DNA of 64,000 nt from Bacteroides oleiciplenus YIT 12058 (GCF_000315485.1 NZ_JH992943.1:1-64000), one strand, 5' to 3'; positions 50,571-60,936 are shown, counted from the first letter of the stretch. The notes: a model not told the origin generated them from the sequence alone. Numbers and translations are program-made.

Positions 50571-53372
50571 ATGTATTATACAGTGAAGAACATATCAAGA
50601 TATATCATCCTATTATTATTCTTATTTAGCTTTTTTCCAAGCTATTGCCACACCTATGTCTTCCGGGGACTATCCGTGACCGAAGGACTTTCCGACCTCG
50701 TGGTGAATGCCTTATACAAAGACTCTATTGGTTACGTCTGGATAGGTACCGGTAATTCATTGGAACGCTATGACGGCACACGCCTGAAACATTTTCTAAT
50801 TTCCGGTGCCAACGAAAAGATAAAGCGCGTCAATGCCATTGCCGAAATGGAAGGAAACCAAATATGGATGGGCAACGGCATGGGGCTCTGGCGAGTAAAT
50901 ACCGAAAAAAACATTCTTGAACCCATCGCCACCGAAACACTACACTATGGCGTCCGCACCCTCCTACCCGATGGAAAAGGCACCTTATATATAGGCAGTG
51001 AAGCCGGGCTGTTTATCTACAAAAAAGGAAACCTGGAACAAATCCTGATAGACTCCAATATACTCTCCTCCTCCAATATCATCACTGGACTAAGCCTCGA
51101 TGAAAATGATATTCTTTGGATGGCTACCAATAATGGGCTCTATTCCTTGACACTGACTGATAAGAAAATCACTCCTTATCATAATATAGTAGAAGACAAG
51201 CACGTCTGTTCCTACAATAATGTCGCCCGTATCGGCAATAGGCTCTATCTCGGCACAATGGGACAGGGCATTATCAGCTTCGATACGCAGACACACCGAT
51301 TCAGTCACTCCGTTGATGTAGGGTGCAACGTGATCTCTTCCCTGTCCAGCGACGGAAAGGACATTCTATATGTAGGTACCGATGGAAATGGTGTCCATTT
51401 TGTCTCTACCCGGCAAATGAAAACCATACGCTCCTTCCGCCACGAACCGGGGCAGGACGAAAGCATCCGCTCCAACTCCGTATACTCACTGCTGGTAGAC
51501 CGTGACGGACTTATATGGATAGGTTTCTATCAACTGGGACTGGACTACAGCCTGTATCAAAGCGGCCTCTTCTCCACATACAGCTATCCGCCCTATTTTG
51601 ATTCCAAAGATATGCCCGTGCGCAGCATCGCCATAACCGAACATGAAAAACTGATTGGTTCTCGTGACGGTCTGTTCTATATTAACGAAAAGGAGCACCG
51701 TTTCAAGAATTTTAAATCACCCGAACTACGTTCCAGCATGATTTTCTGCATCTACAAATTCCAGGATAAGTATTACATCGGGACTTATGGCGGTGGCATG
51801 TACATCTTCGACCCCGCTGATCTATCTATCCATGACTTCGAACCCGACGAACCGCAACCCTTCATGCGGGGACAGATATTCTGCATAAAATCCGATTATA
51901 AAAACCAACTATGGATAGGTACTTCCATGGGGCTTTATTGCTACAAGGACGGAGAAAAAATAAAGCACTACACCAGTGCCAACTCTAAACTGCCGGAGGG
52001 AAACGTCTACGAAATCTATTTCGACTCCACTCAGAAAGGATGGATTTGTACGGAGAACGGCATGTGCATCTGGGACCCGTCTTCGGAAAGTCTGAAGACC
52101 GACATTTTCCCGGAGAATTTTATCCATAAAGAAAAGATCAGAGTCGTATATGAAGACTCCTCCCATAACCTTTATTTCCTGCCGGACAAAGGAAGTTTAT
52201 GCATATCCGACCTTTCTATGAGCCGTTTCAAGAGACTACAACCCGACACTCAACTGGAAGGAAAAGACGGTATGTTCATACTGGAAGATGACGAGAACTG
52301 GCTCTGGATAGGAACCAACAATGGACTCTACCGCTATGACAAGAAGGAAACTTTCATTCCATATAATTTTATAGACGGCATTCCCAGTTCCATCTTTACG
52401 CTATGCCCTCCCATGCAAGACAAGCAAGGCAATATCTGGATGGGCAACTCCAAAGGCCTCATCTACATGAATTTCAAACAGAATAATCTGATGAAGAGTT
52501 ATAACTATCCGTTGACTATTACAGATATCTACGTCAACGGAAAAAAGCCCATTCATCCGGTCATTGAAAGTAAGGAAGTTTCCGAAATACAACTTGAATC
52601 ATCTCAAAATAACCTGACCTTCCACTTCTCCGGATTCACCTATACCGACCCCGCCTATATGACTTACGAGTACAAGCTGGAAGGTGAAGACGAAGACTGG
52701 CAGATATTGACCGGAACGTCAGAGATTACTTACTACGACTTATCTTCCGGAACGTATCTCTTCAAAGTACGCTACATCGGAAATCCTGAATCAGTGGTAT
52801 GCACAGCTGTCCATATCGCATACCCTATAGAGACATGGAGCATCATTGCTGTTTCCATTGCATTAGTCTTTATCGGTTACGTTTACTATCAACGGAAGAG
52901 GAAAGTGAAACAAGCCCAAGCAGCTCCGGCAATCCAGCTTCCGGAAGAAGAGCCGAAAACTGTAAAACCAGAAAAAGCAGCAGAAGAAAAGTACAAAACC
53001 AATAAAATAAGTGCTGAAGAATGCCAGCACCTGACGGAAAAGTTGGAAGCATTGATGCTCCGCGACAAGCCATACACCAACCCGGACCTGAAAATTGCCG
53101 ACCTGGCAACCATGCTCGGCAGGTCAGCCCATACACTGTCCTACCTGTTCAATCAATATCTTAACCGGAACTATTACGACTATATCAACGATTATCGTAT
53201 TGAGGAATTCAAACGCCTCATCAATCAAGACGAATCTTCCAAATACACATTAGGTGCGCTTGCCGAACTATGTGGTTTCAGTTCACGTGCCTCTTTCTTC
53301 CGTTACTTCAAGAAAGCTACCGGCATCACTCCCAATGAGTACATCCGAAGTATCGGAAAAAACAACGAATAA
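50571..53372 (+). CDS. Membrane-spanning propeller regulator with AraC-type output and no kinase
   Basis: 933 residues from ATG 50571 (50556 is possible). A signal/membrane segment, then reg_prop-type beta-propeller repeats (GYVWIGTGNSLERYDG, DILWMATNNGLYSL, NQLWIGTSMGLYCY), a Y_Y_Y domain (about 690-770) and one membrane helix (WSIIAVSIALVFIGYVYY), followed directly by a charged linker and an AraC-like DNA-binding domain ending FKKATGITPNEYIRSIG. It has no histidine kinase, ATPase or receiver domain, unlike the HTCS protein at 6419; ligand binding outside must act through the membrane helix on the DNA-binding domain, as in SusR-like regulators. It lies next to a sigma factor gene and susCD and is the probable sensor of this PUL. 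Confidence 0.85.
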   Translation: MYYTVKNISRYIILLLFLFSFFPSYCHTYVFRGLSVTEGLSDLVVNALYKDSIGYVWIGTGNSLERYDGTRLKHFLISGANEKIKRVNAIAEMEGNQIWMGNGMGLWRVNTEKNILEPIATETLHYGVRTLLPDGKGTLYIGSEAGLFIYKKGNLEQILIDSNILSSSNIITGLSLDENDILWMATNNGLYSLTLTDKKITPYHNIVEDKHVCSYNNVARIGNRLYLGTMGQGIISFDTQTHRFSHSVDVGCNVISSLSSDGKDILYVGTDGNGVHFVSTRQMKTIRSFRHEPGQDESIRSNSVYSLLVDRDGLIWIGFYQLGLDYSLYQSGLFSTYSYPPYFDSKDMPVRSIAITEHEKLIGSRDGLFYINEKEHRFKNFKSPELRSSMIFCIYKFQDKYYIGTYGGGMYIFDPADLSIHDFEPDEPQPFMRGQIFCIKSDYKNQLWIGTSMGLYCYKDGEKIKHYTSANSKLPEGNVYEIYFDSTQKGWICTENGMCIWDPSSESLKTDIFPENFIHKEKIRVVYEDSSHNLYFLPDKGSLCISDLSMSRFKRLQPDTQLEGKDGMFILEDDENWLWIGTNNGLYRYDKKETFIPYNFIDGIPSSIFTLCPPMQDKQGNIWMGNSKGLIYMNFKQNNLMKSYNYPLTITDIYVNGKKPIHPVIESKEVSEIQLESSQNNLTFHFSGFTYTDPAYMTYEYKLEGEDEDWQILTGTSEITYYDLSSGTYLFKVRYIGNPESVVCTAVHIAYPIETWSIIAVSIALVFIGYVYYQRKRKVKQAQAAPAIQLPEEEPKTVKPEKAAEEKYKTNKISAEECQHLTEKLEALMLRDKPYTNPDLKIADLATMLGRSAHTLSYLFNQYLNRNYYDYINDYRIEEFKRLINQDESSKYTLGALAELCGFSSRASFFRYFKKATGITPNEYIRSIGKNNE

Positions 53373-53403
53373 TCCATCTGATAGAGTACATCGAACGTTT
53401 TTC

Positions 53404-53444
53404 GGCGGTTATCTTTCAGTATACTGAAAGGTGGCCGCCCTTTT
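53404..53444 (+). terminator. Terminator after propeller regulator gene
   Basis: GGCGG (53404-53408) pairs with CCGCC (53435-53439) and encloses the perfect inner palindrome CTTTCAGTATACTGAAAG; CTTTT follows. Confidence 0.75.
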
Positions 53445-53627
53445 CATTGTTGCAAACAGGTATATACAACCATGTTTTCTCTCCCAGAGTCTCAAATTAT
53501 TAGTTGATACTACGAGTCTCAAATTCTTAAATAGATATATTTCAGCAAATTAGCTTATTTATAGTCCAAGTTAATGAGATGAGATTTGTTAAGCACTATA
53601 AAAAATTGTTTTCCTCTTTTTAGCTTT

Positions 53628-53635
53628 TATATTTG
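53628..53635 (+). promoter_or_regulatory. -7 promoter box for ECF sigma factor
   Basis: TATATTTG is a full match to TAnnTTTG, 43 bases upstream of the ATG at 53678. Confidence 0.5.
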
Positions 53636-53677
53636 CAATCGTAAAGCTGATGTAAAACCATTAACCAAGTCTGAAAC

Positions 53678-54193
53678 ATGAAAGACATAACCATGACCTC
53701 CACTCAAATAGTAACAGACTCCTATACGAGTTATCGTCGTTCTGTCTATCTTTATATCTATTATAAGATAAACAGTAAAGAGGAAGCTGAAGATTTAGTC
53801 CAAGATGTATTCTTGCGCTTAATGGATTATAAGAAAATGCTTCGCCCGGACACTGTGAAGTTTTTCATTCATACCATCGCCCGCAATCTGGTAACAGACT
53901 ACTTGCGCCGTCACTATAAAAGACAAGAAATAACCTCTTATATGTATGACCACGCAGTAATCTATACTAATGAAGCTGAAAGTCAGATTATTGCAAACGA
54001 TCTATTGAGTTTAGAGAAACATAAACTACAAATGCTTTCCGATCAACGGAGAAAAGTTTATGTTATGAATCGTTTTCAGGAACAGTCTGTTTCAGAGATT
54101 TCCATGAAATTGAATCTCTCCCAGCGTACAGTTGAAAACCATCTGTTTGTCAGCCGTAAGCTGGTACGTGATTTCATTAAACAGTGCATCTAA
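53678..54193 (+). CDS. ECF-type RNA polymerase sigma factor
   Basis: 171 residues. Region 2 (about residues 15-85) has EEAEDLVQDVFLRLMDY and TIARNLVTDYLRR; region 4 (about 115-168) has YVMNRFQEQSVSEISMKLNLSQ followed by RTVENHLFVSRKLV. There is no sigma region 3 and no visible regulator of the FecR type in the neighbourhood. The next gene, on the same strand after 40 bases, is a surface lipoprotein followed by susCD, so the sigma factor probably acts on this set. Confidence 0.9.
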   Translation: MKDITMTSTQIVTDSYTSYRRSVYLYIYYKINSKEEAEDLVQDVFLRLMDYKKMLRPDTVKFFIHTIARNLVTDYLRRHYKRQEITSYMYDHAVIYTNEAESQIIANDLLSLEKHKLQMLSDQRRKVYVMNRFQEQSVSEISMKLNLSQRTVENHLFVSRKLVRDFIKQCI

Positions 54194-54233
54194 TTAGATT
54201 AAAAATAATAGTGTTAATTTTAAATTTATAGTT

Positions 54234-55484
54234 ATGAAGAAAGATTTGCTAAAGTTCCCGTTGAAGAGAGCCTTTTTCTCTGCGGTGATTTTGTGTTCTC
54301 TGTCTGTCTTTTTCGGTTCTTGCAATGACGATGGAGAAGGAAGAATAAAACTCAATGACAAGGCACCGGCCAAAGTAACAAATGTAAGTACGGAATCCGG
54401 TCCCGGAGAAATATATCTCACCTGGACCAATCCTACCAGTGAAAGTTTCATGTATACTAAAATTGAGTACACAAATACAAAGGGAGTAAAAAAGTATAAA
54501 CTCATTTCAAAAGAAAAAGCGAATGATAGTGGGGTTGCACAAGCCACTATCAGTGGTTTTGGTAATACCAATGCTGTTTCTTTCTCGCTATTTGCTTGTT
54601 CTGTAAGAGGTAACAATGAAGGAGCTGTCGAAGTATCCGCATCACCGGAAACACCGGCATTTGTAGACGTAGCTAAAACCATTACACTAACTCCCGACCT
54701 TGGAGGAATATATGTAAACTGGAAAAACACCTATAACACTCCGGTTTACATTGCCCTCAATTACTATGCAGCAAGTGATTCTAAGAAAGCCGGCACATTC
54801 AAATTCCAAGTGAATGGAAATTCAGAAAGCAAGCAGTTTGTCCAACTCTCATATGGTAAAGATGAGTTTTTATCAGGCGAAGAGTGCATCGTAAATGTAA
54901 CTACCGAAGATACGGACGAAAATACATCTGAATCTATCGAATTCAAAATTACTCCTACTGCTGTAGTGAAAATATCCAAAGCTAACTGGTCATTCCCGGG
55001 TTATAACGACGGTTCCAATGCCGGTACTATCGGTTACAGTTCACAAGAGTCAATCGGAGAAGGCGGTGGCAAATCACCGGCAGGACGTGTTATTGCCATG
55101 CTCGATGATGATTTAGCTACCTATTGGCACGCTTCCTGGAAACAAGCCAGCAGTTATCCGCACTGGTTCATTGTTGATATGGGTAAGGATATCACCATCA
55201 GCAGCATTGAACTGATACGGCGTCAAGGCGATGCCAGAGGTCAGAAAGGACAGTTCTTCTACACATGTTCTGACAAAAATGCAGTAAACAAAGAAAATCC
55301 TGATAGCTGGACATGGACTGATCATGGTGCCTTTACTTTTGATCCGGGCATTGATGCTCCGCAGGTATACCGTATAAACTCCAACCCGGTTGCCAGATAC
55401 ATCAAAGTGTATTTCGGAACAGAACATAAAGGCACAGGTGCGCAGGCAATGGTTTCCGAAATCAATGTCTATGGTGCCGAATAA
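54234..55484 (+). CDS. DUF4959/DUF5126/discoidin-domain surface lipoprotein
   Basis: 416 residues. Lipoprotein signal ending VFFGSCNDD; an N-terminal fibronectin-like DUF4959 (about 38-140; APAKVTNVSTESGPGEIYLTW), a middle DUF5126-like domain (about 143-245) and a C-terminal F5/8 type C (discoidin) carbohydrate-binding domain (about 250-414; DLATYWHASW, ARYIKVYFG). Such lipoproteins are displayed on the cell surface beside SusC/D and bind glycan. Here it lies before SusC, not after SusD where accessory SusE/F-type proteins usually are. Confidence 0.85.
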   Translation: MKKDLLKFPLKRAFFSAVILCSLSVFFGSCNDDGEGRIKLNDKAPAKVTNVSTESGPGEIYLTWTNPTSESFMYTKIEYTNTKGVKKYKLISKEKANDSGVAQATISGFGNTNAVSFSLFACSVRGNNEGAVEVSASPETPAFVDVAKTITLTPDLGGIYVNWKNTYNTPVYIALNYYAASDSKKAGTFKFQVNGNSESKQFVQLSYGKDEFLSGEECIVNVTTEDTDENTSESIEFKITPTAVVKISKANWSFPGYNDGSNAGTIGYSSQESIGEGGGKSPAGRVIAMLDDDLATYWHASWKQASSYPHWFIVDMGKDITISSIELIRRQGDARGQKGQFFYTCSDKNAVNKENPDSWTWTDHGAFTFDPGIDAPQVYRINSNPVARYIKVYFGTEHKGTGAQAMVSEINVYGAE

Positions 55485-55520
55485 TAAATCTAATACTAAA
55501 AACGTAAATATGTTTATATC

Positions 55521-58500
55521 ATGAGAAAGAAATTTATATTTGCGGCTACTTTATGCTTGGCAATGTTATCTCCCGCACATAACGTCAGCGCAGCAGTACA
55601 AGAGTCGCAGGAAATACAACAAGATGGACAAACCATACGCGGTAAAGTGATAGATAATACCGGAGAGTCCGTTATTGGTGCAAATGTCAGTATAAAAGGG
55701 ACAACTAATGGGGTCATCACCGATATTGATGGAAATTTCGTTTTAAATAATGCCAAAGGTACATTAGTCATTTCCTTTGTAGGTTACAAAACTCAGGAAA
55801 TTCCAGTTGCCGGAAAAACTGTAATTAATGTCACATTGCAGGAAGATTCAGAATTATTGGATGAGGTAGTAATCACCGGCTATGGTGCACAAAAGAAAGC
55901 ATCCTTGACCTCCGCTATCAGCCAGATTAAAGGTGATGAAGCTTTTGCCAACAAAGGTATTGCCAATGCTACGGTAGCTTTGCAAGGTGAAATTCCGGGA
56001 CTAACCATTACCCGTAGTTCTTCTCGTCCGGGTAGTGAAGGTGCTGCCATGAAAATTCGTGGCGACATCTCCATCAACGGTAACTCTTCACCATTGATTA
56101 TTATTGATGGTATGTCCGGTTCAATGGATGAATTGAACTCAATGGATGCAAGTGACATCGAAAACATTTCTGTATTAAAGGATGCTTCTGCCGCCATTTA
56201 TGGTGCCCGTTCTGCTTCGGGCGTTGTATTGGTAACTACCAAACGGGGAAAGAAAGGTAAAGCCCAAATTTCTTATAATGGTTCTGTCAGCAGAACAATC
56301 AATGGTATTCAAATGCCTCTGGCTAATAATAGTGAGTGGTTGGGAATGTTCTATGATGCACAATACTATGATGCAGTTGCCAATAATCCAAGCTTGACCA
56401 CCCCGGAAGAAATTCATAAGAACATCAACTGGTGGATTTTCAACTCTTTTGGTGGTCCTACTTTGGATAAAACAGATATCGACCCGGCAACAGGTCAGCC
56501 AACCATTTATAAAGGAGAGAAGTTATTCAATGCCCTTAGAAACGGAAGTATCCTCACACTTCAAAATGGTGACAAAGTAGAACGTTGGGACCCCAATGTA
56601 TATATGCAGGATTACCTGTACGGTCAGGCCACTTCACAAAAGCACTCGGTAAGTATTGCAGGAGCTGATGACAGATTCAGCTATCGCGCTTCTTTGAGCT
56701 ACTCTGAAAACAACTCACAGTTGAAAGTAGCAGAGGATGGAGACCAAAAGTACGGTGCACGTCTGAATGTAGATTATAATGCTACTGACTTCCTAAGATT
56801 TGAAACAAGCATGTCTTATGATAAACGTGATATTACCACCCCGACTACTGACGTAGGAGCAGGATGGTTCGACCCCTGGTTCTGGGCTATCTATAATCAG
56901 AATGGAGATGCGTATGATACATTTAATGGCAGCCGCAACCCGATAGGCGGACTTATTCAAGGCGGACAGAAGAAAAACTCACTGACCACTTTCCGCGGTA
57001 ACATGAAAGCTACATACGACTTCTCAAAATGGGTGAAAGGCTTTTCTCTCTCAGCTTCCGGCAATTATAAACTGGTGCAAAGAAGCATTCAGGAAACTAA
57101 GAAACCGGTATATTATTATGACTGGGTAGGCACTCCTACCGGTAACAAACAAGGTCCCGGCTCATTGGATGAAAATATCGAAAAATGGGAAAATGTTACT
57201 TTGGGAGCTTTCGCCAACTATGAACGCACTTTTGCCAATGTCCATGCCGTATCTGCTATGGTTGGTATGACTGCAGAGCAAGAAACATCTAAAAAAATAG
57301 GTGGAACACGCAAAATGGGAGCCCTTTATCCGGATTCCGACCTCACAGACCTTGAAGTGTGGATTAGTGGCACCAATAATGCAGCTTACGGTGGCCAAAG
57401 TTCTTGGGGATTCGTTTCTTACTTAGGTCGCGCGAACTATAGTTACGATAATAAATACTCTATCGAAGTATTAGGACGCCGTGACGGTTCTTCTAAATTA
57501 TCCAAGCAACAACGTTGGAAAAACTTCTATTCAGCTTCTGGATTCTGGAGAATCTCACAAGAGAACTTCCTCAAAGACTTTTCCTGGTTGAGCGATTTGA
57601 AAGTTCGCTATAATTATGGTAAGACCGGTAGTGTAGAAGGAATCAGCAACTACGAACGCTATTCGGCAATCAAGACCGGAGGCACTCTTTTCGGAGAAGA
57701 TCCATCCAGCCACACTTCACTATGGATTGATGGCATGAGATCTGATCAACGCACTTGGGAAACAATCGACAGCCATAACTTCGGATTGGATTTTGCTTTC
57801 CTGAATAATCGTTTGAGAGGTTCGTTCGACTACTTTGTCAAAACTAATAACGGTATGTTCATCGGCGTAGATTATCCTTCTGTACTGGGTGCCGGTGCTC
57901 CGAAAACCAACAACGGTAAGCTCCGTGCCAAAGGTTGGGAACTTGCTCTTAACTGGAACGATCAGGTGGGACAAGTCAGATATAACATAGGCGCTTCGCT
58001 TTCGGATGTCTGGTCTAAGGTGCTCGAATTGACAAATAATGAAAATGTACCCAATCCGGGTAAGAATACAAGCCGACTGATTAACAAACCTATCAATGCT
58101 ATTTATGTCTATCAGACAGACGGTATTTTCCAAACTCAGGAAGAAGTGGATGCTTTCTATGAAATGTACTATTATACAGCAAGCGGAGGAGTAAAACCGA
58201 ACAATATTCTTCCTGCTCCGGGAGAAACCGGACTCAACCGTCTCCGCCCGGGTGCCCGTAAACTCGTTGACCTCAATGGCGATGGCGCCATTACTACCGA
58301 AGATCTCTATTATGCCGGAGATGCAGCCCCCCGTTTGGCATTCAGCATCAAGGCAGGATTGGAGTGGAAAGGCATAGATTTCTCTGCTTTCTTCCAGGGA
58401 ATAGGTAAGCAAGTCACTTTGAGAACCGGAAATATATATGCACCGTTCATAACGAACTACACCATGCAAAACAATACATTCATAGGCAAAACCTGGACTC

Positions 58501-58814
58501 CGGAGAATCCGGATGCGCAGTACACCATCCTTTCTCGTGATAATGGTTTCAACAGATTCAATTATGAGAATAAAGATATCAGTGTACAAAACAACAGATA
58601 CATCCGCCTGAAATCATTGGTAGTAGGTTATTCACTTCCGAAGCAATGGATTGCCAAAGCCGGCCTCAGTAAACTCAGGTTCTATTTCTCAGGCGATGAT
58701 TTGTGGGAATGGACTAAAATCAAAGACGGTTACGACCCTGAGCAGGGAGAAGGTAGCAATAATACATTCCCATTCAGCCGTCTGATAACATTTGGTGTGG
58801 ATCTTACATTCTAA
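55521..58814 (+). CDS. SusC-type TonB-dependent outer-membrane transporter
   Basis: 1097 residues. A signal peptide (LSPAHNVSA) is followed by a carboxypeptidase-regulatory-like domain (GKVIDNTGESVIGANVSIKG), a TonB-box/plug region (DEVVITGYGAQKKASLTSAI; MKIRGDISINGNSSPLIIID) and a 22-strand barrel ending ITFGVDLTF. It has no STN secretin/TonB short N-terminal domain, so it is not built to signal to an anti-sigma factor. It imports oligosaccharides across the outer membrane with the SusD lipoprotein, whose gene follows by 17 bases. Confidence 0.95.
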   Translation: MRKKFIFAATLCLAMLSPAHNVSAAVQESQEIQQDGQTIRGKVIDNTGESVIGANVSIKGTTNGVITDIDGNFVLNNAKGTLVISFVGYKTQEIPVAGKTVINVTLQEDSELLDEVVITGYGAQKKASLTSAISQIKGDEAFANKGIANATVALQGEIPGLTITRSSSRPGSEGAAMKIRGDISINGNSSPLIIIDGMSGSMDELNSMDASDIENISVLKDASAAIYGARSASGVVLVTTKRGKKGKAQISYNGSVSRTINGIQMPLANNSEWLGMFYDAQYYDAVANNPSLTTPEEIHKNINWWIFNSFGGPTLDKTDIDPATGQPTIYKGEKLFNALRNGSILTLQNGDKVERWDPNVYMQDYLYGQATSQKHSVSIAGADDRFSYRASLSYSENNSQLKVAEDGDQKYGARLNVDYNATDFLRFETSMSYDKRDITTPTTDVGAGWFDPWFWAIYNQNGDAYDTFNGSRNPIGGLIQGGQKKNSLTTFRGNMKATYDFSKWVKGFSLSASGNYKLVQRSIQETKKPVYYYDWVGTPTGNKQGPGSLDENIEKWENVTLGAFANYERTFANVHAVSAMVGMTAEQETSKKIGGTRKMGALYPDSDLTDLEVWISGTNNAAYGGQSSWGFVSYLGRANYSYDNKYSIEVLGRRDGSSKLSKQQRWKNFYSASGFWRISQENFLKDFSWLSDLKVRYNYGKTGSVEGISNYERYSAIKTGGTLFGEDPSSHTSLWIDGMRSDQRTWETIDSHNFGLDFAFLNNRLRGSFDYFVKTNNGMFIGVDYPSVLGAGAPKTNNGKLRAKGWELALNWNDQVGQVRYNIGASLSDVWSKVLELTNNENVPNPGKNTSRLINKPINAIYVYQTDGIFQTQEEVDAFYEMYYYTASGGVKPNNILPAPGETGLNRLRPGARKLVDLNGDGAITTEDLYYAGDAAPRLAFSIKAGLEWKGIDFSAFFQGIGKQVTLRTGNIYAPFITNYTMQNNTFIGKTWTPENPDAQYTILSRDNGFNRFNYENKDISVQNNRYIRLKSLVVGYSLPKQWIAKAGLSKLRFYFSGDDLWEWTKIKDGYDPEQGEGSNNTFPFSRLITFGVDLTF

Positions 58815-58830
58815 CATAATTTTAAAACAT

Positions 58831-60864
58831 ATGAGTATGAAAACCATAATAAACAAAATATTCTTAGCCTCAGCATTGACCTTGTCACTGTCTGCATGTA
58901 GCGACTTCCTCGAAAAAGAGCCATTGTCGCAAGGAACAGAAGCAATTGTCTTCAAGACTCCAGAACATTTTGTACAGGCAGCCAATGCCTTGTATAATAT
59001 GGAAGGATGGAAAAACTACGATAATAAAGCCAATTATGATGTCATGGACCGTAATCTTGATATTTCAGGGTTAGGCAGCAATGGAGGCGGTGCAGCACCG
59101 GAAAGCAACTGGCAATGGGACAAGCCTTACAGTCACATTCGTACTTGCAACATCCTATTGCAAAAGGCAGAAGAGTTCGGTGACAAAGAAGCCATTGCCC
59201 AACCTATAGGAACAGCCTACTTTTTTCGTGCATGGCAACATTTTTATCTCTTAAAACTTTTCGGTGGTGTCCCCATTGTAGACCATGTACTGGATGTAAA
59301 TGACGGAGTAATATACGGCCCGCGTAAGAGTCGCTACGAAGTAGCTAATTTCATCATTGCCGATTTAGAAGCAGCTATTCCTCTACTTCCTAAAGAAAAG
59401 GATATTCCTGCCGCCTCCAAAGGAAAAGTCAGTAAAGAAGCCGCCAAAGCATTCTTAGCGCGAGTGCTACTTTATGAAGCCACATGGGAAAAATACGTTC
59501 CAAGTATCAGTTATGACCTGGACGGAAACGGTAACGAATCGGGTGCAGGCACAGCCAAACCGGAAGGATACTACTCTATTGAGAAGATGTTGACTGAAGC
59601 CAAGAAGCTTTCAGGTGAGGTTATTACAGAAGCTGAAACCGGAACTTTCAAACTTTGGAATGAATGTGACACTTTGAGTTATTTTTACTTGTTCAACATT
59701 GATGACGGAGCAGAAAATATTCCTAACTTCAAGAATGCAGGAAAGAAAACGAACAAAGAGTTCATCTTATACAAAAAGTATGATTATAACTTAGGCCAAG
59801 GTGGCATCAACTTATCACATACAGTTGCTACCTGGCAAGGATCAAACATCAGTACTTCATTTGGTGAAAGCTTCCTGTGCCGCAACGGATTGCCTATCCG
59901 CATCAGCAATACGGGAAATATGTCGGACGCACAAAACAATCCGCAGTTCAAAGGTTACGATACATTCGTGGGTGAATTCCGTAATCGTGATTATCGCTTT
60001 GTAAGTTGCGCAATGTCAATCCCCGACCGCACATTCTGGAGTAGTCGTACAGAAGACGGCAGACAGCTTACAGCAGCTGGAAAGCCCTATCCTGACCCCG
60101 TATTCCCGCAAAACAATGATGTATACAATGCTAATGATCCTGCCTATAAAAGTTCTTGCGGAGTATTCAAACCTACTCTCCGTAACAACAGTACAGCCAG
60201 TTCCTACGGCAGTCGTAAGTTCTTAATTGAAGGTGCAGGCAGATCTGTATCCAATAGCGAATCTGCAGATTTTCCGTTGATTCGTTTGGCAGAGGTACAC
60301 CTAATCTATGCAGAAGCAACTTGTGAATTGGGCAATGGAGCAATTTCCGATGAAGACCTGAACTTCTCCATCAACAAAAACCGGGAACGTGCACGTGTTG
60401 CTCCATTAACAAATGATTTAATTGCAAATGTTTGGGATGCCGGATGGTTTGACCATGCAACAGGAAAAACGATCTGTAAGAAGATGAATATGTTGGACGA
60501 AATCCGCCGCGAAAGAGCATGTGAACTCTTTGGAGAAGGCTTCCGCCTGGACGATTTAAAACGTTGGGGTATTGCCCACATCAACCTTACCGGTCAGAAG
60601 TTAGGCCACCGCATCCTTGGAACAGCTTACGAAACAGAAAAAGCTAACGATGCCAACTACTTCGGAGAACCTTGCTACTATCCGGAAAAATATCCTCTGC
60701 AGTATGGTATCTATGAAGGAACCGGACCTAACGATCCTGATTACGGACGTTCCATTGCAACTTTGGCAGGGAATTTACTCTTCAGCCAACGCGATTATCT
60801 GCAACCCATTCCAAGAGTACAGATTCGTCTGAATCCACAGTTGAAGCAAAATCCGGGCTGGTAA
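58831..60864 (+). CDS. SusD/RagB-type surface glycan-binding lipoprotein
   Basis: 677 residues from ATG 58831 (ATG 58837 is the alternative). Lipoprotein signal ending LSLSACSDFLEKEP; tetratricopeptide-like helices through the N-terminal part (IGTAYFFRAWQHFYLLKLFGGVPIV) and the RagB C-terminal domain with NMLDEIRRERACELFGEG and LKRWG. It sits as a lid on the SusC barrel and binds glycan at the surface. It is rather long, and a terminator follows. Confidence 0.95.
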   Translation: MSMKTIINKIFLASALTLSLSACSDFLEKEPLSQGTEAIVFKTPEHFVQAANALYNMEGWKNYDNKANYDVMDRNLDISGLGSNGGGAAPESNWQWDKPYSHIRTCNILLQKAEEFGDKEAIAQPIGTAYFFRAWQHFYLLKLFGGVPIVDHVLDVNDGVIYGPRKSRYEVANFIIADLEAAIPLLPKEKDIPAASKGKVSKEAAKAFLARVLLYEATWEKYVPSISYDLDGNGNESGAGTAKPEGYYSIEKMLTEAKKLSGEVITEAETGTFKLWNECDTLSYFYLFNIDDGAENIPNFKNAGKKTNKEFILYKKYDYNLGQGGINLSHTVATWQGSNISTSFGESFLCRNGLPIRISNTGNMSDAQNNPQFKGYDTFVGEFRNRDYRFVSCAMSIPDRTFWSSRTEDGRQLTAAGKPYPDPVFPQNNDVYNANDPAYKSSCGVFKPTLRNNSTASSYGSRKFLIEGAGRSVSNSESADFPLIRLAEVHLIYAEATCELGNGAISDEDLNFSINKNRERARVAPLTNDLIANVWDAGWFDHATGKTICKKMNMLDEIRRERACELFGEGFRLDDLKRWGIAHINLTGQKLGHRILGTAYETEKANDANYFGEPCYYPEKYPLQYGIYEGTGPNDPDYGRSIATLAGNLLFSQRDYLQPIPRVQIRLNPQLKQNPGW

Positions 60865-60892
60865 TCCAGTAAAACAGAAAAATTAATAATTG

Positions 60893-60936
60893 AATAAGGT
60901 CCGTCTTTTTCTTGATGAAAACTTACGGACCTTATT
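60893..60936 (+). terminator. Terminator after susD-like gene
   Basis: AATAAGGTCCGT (60893-60904) pairs with ACGGACCTTATT (60925-60936), followed by TC-rich sequence. It probably limits read-through into the hydrolase gene. Confidence 0.75.

Larger units (their letters stand above)
53373..53677. other. Intergenic region between regulator and sigma factor
   Basis: 305 bases with the terminator hairpin and, at its end, a -7 box TATATTTG (53628-53635) 43 bases before the sigma factor start. Nothing else was recognised. Confidence 0.5.

Noticed and set aside
57720..58589. A 289-residue minus-strand frame inside susC
   Set aside because: It is antisense to a well-conserved barrel region; no motif or upstream signal supports it.
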